Assembly (NCBI GenBank): GCA_027563935.2 | Contig: CM050447.1 | Location: 19,670,001 to 19,734,000, forward strand | Length of the DNA stretch: 64,000 bases | Direction: 5' to 3' | Origin: Costus lasius | Lineage: Eukaryota; Streptophyta; Magnoliopsida; Zingiberales; Costaceae | Shown: positions 55,677-64,000 of the stretch, piece by piece | Layout: the number at the start of each line of letters is the position of its first letter | Numbering within the stretch: position 1 is the first letter of the stretch | Program-made: the position numbers and the translations under genes | Notes under the pieces: generated by a model | Seen by the model: the letters and a program-made list of their open reading frames with translations, nothing else | What the model was told of the DNA's origin: nothing | Database searches by the model: none

Positions 55677-58600
55677 AGTACTGTGTATTGGTACCATCCT
55701 GTCCTTGACAGACCAATATGTACCAATTTGACAATGCACTCGGCCGTTATCTTAAGCTTGTAGCATTAGTATATAGGGCCTATTTGGGCCGCTTTTAAGT
55801 AGCTTTGAAGCATAAAACAGTAAAAAAGGTGTTTGATAATAAAAAGTAAAGGAAAAAAAATAAAAAAATAGAAGTTTGGAAAACTATAATTTGATGCTTT
55901 TATTGTTGAAAGATAAACCTGAAATAAATTAAGAATAATTAAGAATTTTAGAAGTTTAACCAGGAATGCCTCGGATATGATATAATGCTTTATATTTAGC
56001 AATATATAGTTATTAGGGGAAGATTAAGAGATGATTACCATTTCTATATAAGGCTTGTAAATCTATTTCCTTAATAGAATAGATAGATTTGTGCTTCATT
56101 TGCTAATACTTTGTTCTCCAATGGTGTCCAAAATTCTCTAACAAAGTGGTATCAAAGCTGGGAGGAAGCTGTCGTTAAAAAAAAACACAAGAAAGTGAGT
56201 GGTTGTGGATGTTCGGTGTAGAGAAAGGGCAGCAGGATATAGGATGTTTAAAATTGCCGATGAGTTTGTGAGTTTGTCTCATCAAGCTTGAAGAGTATCA
56301 CTGTAACCACAAGGTTGCTGCAGCGTGTGAAGGAGAAAGTCCGATCACAGAAGGGATCGTGACAAGGAAAGGAGAGTCCGGTCAGAGAAAGACCATGCCA
56401 AGGAAGATAGTCGAGTCACATATAGAGAGACCTCGACGAGGCGGCCGAGAAAGGGGATCTCGTGCCTGCGAGAGTGTTGCTGCCAAAAACAATGACGAAA
56501 GAAAAAAAGGGGGGACACCACATGACCACACTACATACCTTATATGTGGAACCCGTGAGAAAAATCCTCGCTAGAAGTTTGCCGCTACTAGAAGAAATCT
56601 CGGAGCCATCAGCGAAGAAGGAGAAATCTCGATGAAGTAATGCTGAAAACCAAATCCTTACTTCAGGTTAAGTATTGTGGGAGAATGAGAAAAGAGGTTG
56701 ATGTGATGTATTGAAACGTCTATGAGAAGGAAAATTTTGAATAGAAAAATTGAATGGCTGTAGAGGAAAGGACGAGAGATTAAAATGAGAGAAAGTTTTG
56801 AAGAAACAAAGAGAGGAGAAGTAATTTTGAAAAGACATGGTTATCTCTGTGGGAGAATGAGAAAAATCCTCGCTAGAAATTTGCCGCTATTGGAAGAAAT
56901 CTCGGAGCCATCGATGAAAAAGGAGAAATCTCAATGAAGAAACGCTGAAAACCAAATCCTCCATTCAGGTAAGTATTATGGGAGAATGAGAAAAGAGGTT
57001 GATGTGATGTGTTAAAACGTTGTGAGAAGAAAGTTTTGAATAAAAAAATTGAACGGCTGTAGAAAAAAGGGCGAAAGATTAAAATGAGAGAAAGTTTTAA
57101 AAAGACGAAGAGAGAAGTAATTTCGAAAAGACATATGGTATGTAATTATGACATTGAGAAAAGAGCAAATGATGGCATTGAGAAAAGAAATAAGAGAGAT
57201 GATTGAGTGAAAGAAAAATTGTAGAGAAAGAAAAATCGAGTCAAAATTAGAGTCAAGGTAAAAATCAAAGTCAAAGTCAAAATTTGCTTATTCAAATGAA
57301 ATTATTGGCTGAAAAGAAAAAACTTGCAACAGGTTTGTTAAAAATTAAATATTTTGACATTATTATTGAAGCTGCACGAAAAAGGAGAATGTTGAAGCAT
57401 GAAATTAAAACTTATTTTGTGACTACCCGGTACAAAATATTTTTTTTTTGAAAAATATAGAAAAAGAAAACTTACGAGCATAACAAAGGAAATCAACAAA
57501 TCAAGATAAAACTATCTCGATACAAAAAAAGAAAAAGTTGAAATAGAACGAGAAAAGAAGCATCAACAACTTGTCATGGAAAATGAGGCAAAAATTGGTG
57601 ATTATTTTCAAGTTTGAGCAAAGTTGGAAGAATTCAAGAACACTCCTAAAGCTCATGGATTTGACAATAATTATGCATTAGCAAATCCAATTTTGATTGG
57701 ATGCAAGACAGAAGAGAAACCCCCTCTAGAAAAGCTCGTGTTAATTTTAAAGACTGCAGATGACATGTAGGATGGACATGTAATTTTATTTAGAATTTCA
57801 TGTTTAATGGGGAATGCTGAAAGATAAACCTGAAATAAATTAAGGATAATTAAGGATCTTGGAAGTTTAACCGAGGAATGCCTTAGATCTGATATAATGC
57901 TTTGCATTTAGCAATATATAGTTATTAGGGGAAGATTAAGAGATGCTTAACATCTCTATATAAGGCTTGCAAATCTATTTCAACAAGAGATTTGTGCTTT
58001 CCTTGTTATTGCCTTGTTCTTCGACGGCGTCCAAAGTTTTCTAACATTTAGTGCTTTTGTTCCTCTAAAAAAGGTAATTCGCATGAGTTTGGTTAAAATT
58101 CTAAATATTATTATTTAAAATTTTAATAATAAAAAAGAAAATATACTATTATTTTAAATAATTTAAAATAATATATTTATTTTTTATTTTAAATTTTGAC
58201 ACCAATTAAAAAGTTATTTACTAAATGTCTTACAAATTTTAAGAGCACAGCAAAGTATAGTTTAGCATAGTTATGAAGCAATTAATAGTGGGGCCAAATA
58301 AGCCCATAAGTATCATAATTGCACAAATGATAATTTGTATTTCATTCTTCCATTGAAATTCAAAGGTATACAGGTATACTATCTATGGGTGCCACTGACA
58401 TATAATAATGCATTATTTAGACAATTTACCTATCTAGTGGCATTCACTATAAGGTTTACATGATATTGGTCATTTGATTGAACTTTTCATCAATCTGTCT
58501 ATTATCACATTATTAAGGTCCAACAAGATCTAGTTTTGACTTCTGATTCAACCATACATTTCTATTAGCTCAATACAAGAGAAATTCCATAACGAACATA

Positions 58601-61600
58601 CTAGAAATATTACATAAAGGTAAAGCACTATGTCACTAACAATGAACATGTCTAAATAAAAAGGTGAGATTTACCGCAGGAAAATGCATGGATGCCACTA
58701 CTACTAGTACTGGTCTGCCTTTGTTATCAAGAAAGTCATGCACGTAAGTCTTGCCAGTTTTATATAAACCCTTCACAGATTCTTCACACAAATCTGATAC
58801 ACCAAAGCTTTTACGCCATTCCTAAAATATAAAAATCAAAATACATGTCAGAGTACAATAATAGCATCACATCCACATATGTGGGGCATATTTGGATAGT
58901 AAGGTAAAGCTCGTACTTATTTCACAAAATATACACCTGATATTCCACTACCCACTCCTAGGTAAAACTCGTACTCATTTCATAACGTATAGCGTCACAT
59001 GCAAAGATATGGCTTGTTTACAATTGACTCGATACTCCACCAACCACTGTCATTTGCTATCCTAAAGAAACATGTTGTTTTCCTCTGCATGGATTTGAAA
59101 GAAATATTCACTCATATTTACCTGATGCTTCACTAACGACTCCTAAGTTCTATTATATTTTCTTACCCAAATAGATCCTTTCTTATAGCAATGAAAAGCA
59201 AATGTATCATAGAAAGCAAAATTTATCAAGACTATCTAAGAAATTAATAAGCAAATTCAATTAATTTTTAAAGAACAAAGAAAACCAAATACATACAATG
59301 GCTTTACACAATTTCATGGCAGCCTCTTCAACAGAAAACTTCCGGTCCTTCAAATACCAAAGAATCATATCTTCATCATCCCTTCCATGTTTCCCTAATG
59401 GGAGATTTTGATGATCTCTTTCAAGTTTTTCCTTGACTTCGATCACGAGCTGCATATTCAGAATATACAAGAAATGACTATGCAAGTATATGTTTGAAAT
59501 ATGAAAGAAAACCAGAAACATAAGGTGAGAACTTTTTGCAATTAGAATACAGTAGTAGTTATTCAAAAGGAAGTACCACAAATCTATTTGAAGAATTATT
59601 TCTCTGTTTAGCATATTTCGAGAGAAAATGAAATGGTTAAATTGGAAGCACCTGATTGATAGATACGAAGTTTTCTTTTCAATATGTAATCATCCCAAAA
59701 GAAGGTTAATGCAAGCTACTTGTATAGAAGTGGACATGATCATTAAATATCAATCAAGAAAAGAAAGAAATCCTGAAAAAATCAAAAAGGGATGAAGATA
59801 GATATCTTAAAAGAGAAATAAAAGTGAAACGTCACATATACTAGGATATGGTATTACCTAGTTCTCCTACAATAATCTTAGTGAAGCACACTCTTATACT
59901 GGGAATCAGCTTAATTGCATGGGTATGGTTCAGAATGTGAATGCCTAAAAGCTATCAAGAAAGCTCAAGTTACAATACCCTCAAGAACATCTTTTCCAAG
60001 ACAATAAAAAATATTATTGTTTCCCTAGGCAACAAAACTTTTCTCGGTCTCAAAATGGAATTATTATCCCATCAAGATAAAAGTCAAGGTAGCATTTCTT
60101 TTAAAATAATTTAAAAAACTCATATGGTAAGTGGTGCATCAAATAACGACCATGTTAATAGTGTGCTCTAGCAGTCAATACAAGTGATATTTTTGGACAT
60201 TCTAAGAAAACATGGAAGTTAAGCTTACATGAAAGTATGATTATGGCAACATCACCATATGATTATGGCAACATCACCATAATAACACTAACAATGGAAA
60301 CGCCACCAGACTCAACAAATCTTTAAATTTATATTTATTTATTATGTATTCCCATGATCCTAATAAGTAATAACAATATCTCTATATAAGAGGCAACATA
60401 ACACAACACTATTGCGAATCTCAAATTGGTATCAAGACATTCCTAAAGAGTTCCCCTCTTGCACCACCATTGGGGATTCTGTCCACAGGACCACAGCAGA
60501 AGCCCAAAAGAAAAGGAGCCTATCTCTTTTAAGCACTTGAATTGCTCAAATCCTCTCTTCTAGAAGATGTCGTCCACCTCTCCTTCTGAGTCATTGCCAC
60601 ATCCTTTTTCTTTACTCTCTATTTGGAGTGTCAACCACTCGACATTCTTTAGCTCGCAGTCCTTCTCTAGTGATGCCTCTCCATCTCCAACTTCAACTAA
60701 GTCTTCAAGATTTCTTTTCTACCCTTAAAAGCATCATTGCCCACACAAACTTCATTTCTCTTTGTTGACACAATGAATACATGGTGGAGCCATAACCCAT
60801 ATGTTCTTATCTAACTCTAATGCTTTCACTTTTTGCCAAAACATCTTCATACAACTTTGACAATTTTGTCATCTTCTTTGACTTTGTCAAAGATACATTA
60901 CTGCAACAAGCAACACTTTTCTGTTTCCACATGCAATTATTCTTGCTTTCCCCTAGTATGCATGAATAAGTAGCAATTTTATTGTTGTATGTAGTATGAA
61001 GCAAAGTATTTACTATATAGCATGCATGGAGAGGGCGCGCTTACTGCTTGTGTGTTGCCTTCTCTCTGAGCATGCATGTTTAAACTTTCTCTCATCTATA
61101 TTTATGTTTAAACTTTCTCTCATCTATATTTATGTTTTAAACCCAATGTTGCATCAAGTTCACCACCTTGAGTTTGCAGAGGGTGATGAAAGATATGAAA
61201 GCTAAGACATACAGAAGAATGATCATGGAAACACCACTAGCAATAACAATATGAAAAACCACTAGAGCTATTAAATATTTTATTCTAGAGCTTCTAGAGC
61301 TTCCATGATTACTAATTAACTATCACATTGACCACCATACTTATTACAACTATATTATAAATCATTTGTGTATTTTCATATCATCATAATGAAGCCTCTA
61401 TATAAGGGGAAAAATGATACATAACAATATATGTGTGTGTATATATATGTATGTGTATATATGTGCATCGGACCGATACCATGTGTCGGTAGCACTGGTA
61501 TGATGGGATATATACTGGTCCAAGCATGGTCCGAGCATGGATCAGTATCATGTCTCGGATCAGTTTTTAAAGCTGATGTTAACAAATACGAAGAAGGCTG

Positions 61601-62567
61601 AATTACCAAGAGTAGCTTGATTTTCAATTATTCCTGTGCTTTCCATAGGCAGTCGAAATCTTAGGAAGGATAACAGCACTACCTGTTATCCACACTTGGA
61701 ATACATACCTTCCACTCGGATTGCATGCTTCTCAATAGAATCATAAAGCCATCCCCTTGGACGATGGCAGAAAGAACAAAAGCGAGAGACAAATAAATAA
61801 GCATTTCATCTAACATCACAATAGTTGCATTCAACACCACAATAGCATCATTAGAAGTCCAGTAAAAAAACCATTGCGCAAGGACAAGTCCATCAAGGTT
61901 GCACATCATTGCAACAAAACGGGAATAAATCAAATGCAAACTTCCTTTCTGGACTATCCAACGGATAAGCAACCAACCCATTACCTTCTGAAACATCTAG
62001 ATGTCTTCTACCTAGATCATCACAGCAGCATTTCACGGGCGTGATCGACTGAATATATAAAATCGACCAAAATTACCTCTACAGACGGGTGAAATAGCTT
62101 ACTGTGTATGCGAACTTATAACTTGCAAACATTCTATTTAGATATGCACAGTCAAATTGAACCGTAAAAGATCAGCAGTGTGCAATAAGGCCAATGGTGA
62201 ATTAATCCGACCAGCTACTGTTGCGCATCTAAGCTCGAAAGATCACTAACCAGGAAGGACAATCAAGAAGCCGCTCTCGAACTTACGCAGATGGATGACA
62301 TTCAAGAAGTAGGATGAATGCAGAAACCTAGAGAGCGATTCCAAATCGAGACATAGATAATTGAAGGAAACTACTACACGATCAAGGCTGACTGATACTC
62401 AGGGTAAAAAAGGAGAGAGAAAAAGAGAAGTAGATTACCTTGTTGATATCGGGAGAGCGGAGAGCTTGGTCAGCCGTGGAGCATCTTAGACGCCTCCAGC
62501 CATTAGCGGGAGCTGGAGAAGAGGATGAGAGGGGAAGCGGAAATAGGCAGCGAAAGGGAAGAGCCAT
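51257..62567 (-). CDS. CPSFL1: Chloroplast Sec14/CRAL-TRIO protein (CPSFL1-like)
   Basis: Six exons join in phase to 258 codons: 62439-62567 (ATG 62567), 59297-59449, 58675-58821, 52942-53088, 51657-51779 and 51257-51334 (TGA). Residues 1-35 ([20 protein letters not shown]) look like a chloroplast transit peptide: Ser/Pro-rich, Arg later, no acids. Then comes a CRAL-TRIO N-terminal helix region ([40 protein letters not shown]), and the lipid-binding fold from about residue 120: [55 protein letters not shown] and [14 protein letters not shown]. The wording matches Arabidopsis At5g63060 (CPSFL1), a Sec14-like phosphoinositide-binding protein needed for thylakoid formation. An upstream in-frame ATG at 62651 would add 28 residues. 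Intron 3 is 5,586 bases with transposon insertions; introns 1 and 2 are 2,989 and 475. No damage is seen. Confidence 0.9.
53590..54310. repeat. Unclassified repeat in CPSFL1 intron 3 (copy A)
   Basis: C/T-rich text such as CTTCATCTACTACTTCATCC, followed by GCATGGTGGGACTATAGCC and TACTATGCATATGCATGG, has a diverged counterpart in the same order at about 60480-61240 in intron 1. No long frame. It may be the internal part of an old non-autonomous LTR element; alignment is needed. Confidence 0.4.
54317..55130. mobile_element. Decayed AT-rich MITE-like element in intron 3
   Basis: The left edge GGCCAAGTTTAGTTCTGCTG and the right edge read on the minus strand (GTACCCGTTTGGAGCTGCCG) are similar, suggesting old terminal inverted repeats. 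The interior (about 54440-54950) is almost purely A/T with repeated AATAATTATTTTAATAAA-like words. Target duplication not established. Confidence 0.4.
55621..55673. repeat. (AT)26 microsatellite
   Basis: An uninterrupted AT dinucleotide run lies in CPSFL1 intron 3. It is preceded by GGTACGGGTGGTACGTACC-like palindromic text at about 55567-55586, which resembles dispersed GGTACC-rich repeats elsewhere in the window. Confidence 0.95.
55904..58046 (+). mobile_element. Small non-coding LTR retrotransposon (TRIM/LARD-like)
   Basis: LTRs of 240 (55904-56143) and 232 (57815-58046) bases begin TGTTGAAAG/TGCTGAAAG and end TTCTAACA. The PBS TGGTATCAAAGC (56147-56158) is Met-tRNA-like, and the polypurine tract AATGGGGAA (57806-57814) abuts the 3' LTR. 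Target duplication TTTAT/TTTAG has one mismatch. The 1.67-kb interior has no gag or pol frame and includes a large tandem duplication. It depends on enzymes supplied by other elements. Confidence 0.8.
56557..57141. repeat. ~300-bp tandem duplication inside the LTR element
   Basis: Unit 1 starts at about 56557 and unit 2 at about 56859, both opening GAGAAAAATCCTCGCTAGAA and both containing GAGGTTGATGTGATGT and TTAAAATGAGAGAAAGTTTT. The two differ by scattered substitutions and small indels, so the duplication is not recent. Confidence 0.8.
58306..58674. other. CPSFL1 intron 3, distal end
   Basis: Ordinary AT-rich intron sequence between the MITE-like element and exon 3. Nothing recognisable. 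Confidence 0.5.
60480..61240. repeat. Unclassified repeat in CPSFL1 intron 1 (copy B)
   Basis: This is the counterpart of 53590-54310, with ACATGGTGGAGCCATAACCC and TAGCATGCATGGAGAGG in the same order. It is preceded at about 60427 by TTGGTATCAAGACATTCC, which resembles a Met-tRNA primer binding site. It also contains a 28-base tandem pair (about 61078-61133), and a 22-base pair built on GATTATGGCAACATCACC lies just upstream (about 60238-60281). Confidence 0.4.
61427..61466. repeat. TG/TA microsatellite followed by a palindromic repeat
   Basis: Mixed (TG)n(TA)n sequence lies in CPSFL1 intron 1. The following 100 bases (61467-61570) contain CGGACCGATACCATG, GTCGGTAGCACTGG and GGATCAGTATCATG. 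These words are typical of the GGTACC/ACCGATAC-rich dispersed repeats also seen near 8940, 15870 and 55567. Confidence 0.6.
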
Positions 62568-63045
62568 CACCGACAACGCTTGTCCAAATTTCAATTGTGC
62601 CCTCTTGCTGGCTATTGGCATGGGCAGCATAGATAAATGCGATTTTTCCATAATTTTCTTATGAGTTTTATTCTGAACTCGTACTCTGAAAAAAAAAAGG
62701 GTCGTTTTAGGTTTCGCGCAGCTATAATATTTATAAATAATAATCTTTATAAATATTAATTTTATAAGATAAAATTTTTACAAAATAAAATTATTATAAT
62801 GAGATTGATATTTTTTTTTATTAAATTGCAAGTTTTCTAGAATATGGAAGATAGTGACTTGTTTTTATATACTTATGTAATATTGTAATGTATATTTAAC
62901 TATTTATATATTTGTACATTTGTATATATAGGGTATTTGTCAAGTATTTGTCATTGTCATGTTAAATAAGTCTCTTTCTTATAAAAACTAGAAAGAGAGA
63001 AAATTAAGTGAGCAAGTAAAGTTAGAAGAAGGACAAAAATCAGGT
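62568..63045. other. Upstream region of CPSFL1-like gene
   Basis: This should contain the promoter (minus-strand direction). An alternative in-frame ATG lies at 62651. From 62700 the sequence is AT-rich without recognisable elements. Confidence 0.45.
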
Positions 63046-63560
63046 GAATTATGAAAAATTTGGACGATAGTGTTACACTCGGCAGAAGGGGAGGAGGGAC
63101 GGAGGCTTATTCCCCGGCCCCAATGGCGGCGGAAGAGGGAGGAGAGGGACAAGGGTTCTTCCCCGCCCCAGGTGGCGGCAAAGAGGGAGCACATGCTGGT
63201 TGCTGCACTACGACAGAAGGGGGAGAATGGGACACGCCGCCCAATTGCCCAGGGGGAGCATGTGGTCGACAAAAGGGGATGGGAAGACCGGGTTTCCTCC
63301 CTATCCCTTGTTGCTGCACACAACAGAAGGGGGAAAGGGGATCGCCGCCTAGGGAAGCACGTGGCCAGTGAGGGGGTGGGAATATGTTCTTCCCCATCCC
63401 TGGTCGCTGCAAGCGACGAAAGGGGGGGGAGAGGGGCGCGTGGCGCGAGAGGAGGGCGTGAGCACGTGGTAGGGGAAAGAGGAGAGGGATAGACATGGTG
63501 GAGGAAGTAGGGTGGGGGTGAAAGCGTCGGCTAGGGGAGGAGGAGAGGCAACATAGAGGT
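63046..63560. repeat. Degenerate G-rich tandem repeat block
   Basis: About four imperfect units of 60-130 bases follow the pattern CTTCCCC-CCC-GGTGGCTGCA followed by CGACAGAAGGGGGAGA. Frames on both strands reach 182 codons but are low-complexity Pro/Ser/Gly/Arg text with no domain, so they are not called as genes. The block is sharply different from its AT-rich flanks, suggesting part of an unidentified transposon. Confidence 0.55.
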
Positions 63561-64000
63561 GTGGGGAGTAGATTGTTGTTTCCATCCAATTTTACGCAGG
63601 TCAAATTTTTTTCCTTCCGTTTTTTCCTCTTTTCCCCCAAGGAAGTGAAGAACAATAAGTCACATTTTGCACAAATGAGATTTTGAACTCATAGTGGATA
63701 ATATTTTTTTAAAGAAAATTGAGATAAGAAAATATATGCAAAAGATAAGTTAGTTATAGAGTTATTGAAATATCATCCCTATAAACATTAAAAAATTTAA
63801 TTTATACCAATTGGATCACCTGCATAATATAAAAGAAGATTTGAATCACAGCAAAATAGATAATAATCAAAACAGATAGCAAAATATATAATAGTATCCT
63901 GCTAATATTATGCTAATCAAAATTTTTTAAAAAAACCAATGGTTTGATGTGGCCCTCCCTAGGGCTATGTTTCATATGAAGGAAAGAAAACCCAATGGAA
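63561..64000. other. AT-rich end of window
   Basis: Nothing recognisable is seen in this stretch. Confidence 0.5.

Larger units (their letters stand above)
55776..58305. mobile_element. MITE-like element carrying a small LTR retrotransposon
   Basis: The left end GGGCCTATTTGGGCC and the minus-strand right end GGGCTTATTTGGCCCC are inverted repeats. Without the LTR insertion the element is about 385 bases. Flanking bases (ATA on both sides) would give a 3-bp duplication, but this is weak. It lies wholly in CPSFL1 intron 3. Confidence 0.55.

Noticed and set aside
63107..63655. 182-codon minus-strand frame
   Set aside because: Pro/Ser-rich translation of a degenerate G-rich repeat, with no domain.

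Overview
The window is nuclear DNA of a flowering plant, probably a monocot. It has GT-AG intron genes, a very GC-rich single-exon gene and a GC-rich 5' half in the MATE gene. The spacers are AT-rich and carry plant-type LTR retrotransposons, an L1-type LINE, a FAR1-type MULE and MITEs. The species is not identifiable by eye; a non-grass monocot is my guess. No tRNA, rRNA, CRISPR or prokaryotic gene was seen.

Layout. Positions 1-7.7 kb are transposon-rich: a foldback MITE (161-552), a frameshifted ABCB-transporter fragment (676-1017), a decayed MULE with two convergent broken genes and a 21-bp coding minisatellite (1557-6690), and a second foldback MITE of the same family (7285-7687). Next comes an intact 8-exon MATE transporter (8000-10330, +). 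It converges on an intact 6-exon NC2-alpha/DRAP1 corepressor gene (10993-19069, -), whose 5.2-kb second intron holds a 331-bp tandem array. A single-exon UPF0496 (DUF677) gene follows (20352-21353, -), then an intact 6-exon ABITRAM/Simiate homologue (24114-26494, -).

Positions 26.6-50.7 kb are a layered insertion record. A 1.16-kb copy of the DRAP1 5' end (promoter, 5'-UTR intron, exon 1, part of intron 1) lies just upstream of ABITRAM and has been split twice. One split is an L1-type LINE (26709-47906, 10-bp target duplication), itself split by an Angela/Tork-like Ty1/copia element (28136-43417, target duplication CGTCT), itself split by a gag-pro-only Athila-like Ty3/gypsy element (30713-37132). 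The other split is a Tourist-like MITE (48213-49738) that contains a solo LTR with its own target duplication. The intact DRAP1 locus preserves both empty sites, so the order of events can be read within this window.

Positions 50.7-62.6 kb hold an intact 6-exon chloroplast Sec14/CRAL-TRIO gene (CPSFL1-like, 51257-62567, -). Its 5.6-kb third intron carries a small LTR element nested in a MITE. The last 1.4 kb is its upstream region plus a degenerate G-rich repeat.

The five intact host genes (MATE, DRAP1, UPF0496, ABITRAM, CPSFL1) are unrelated in function; I see no cluster or pathway. The main interest is genome-structural: a duplicated promoter/first-exon segment that became an insertion hotspot, a deletion coupled to a nested insertion, hairpin-rich arrays, and a coiled-coil minisatellite that is half stop codons. 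Exon positions come from reading splice sites and phases by hand; they agree in phase throughout but are not transcript-verified.
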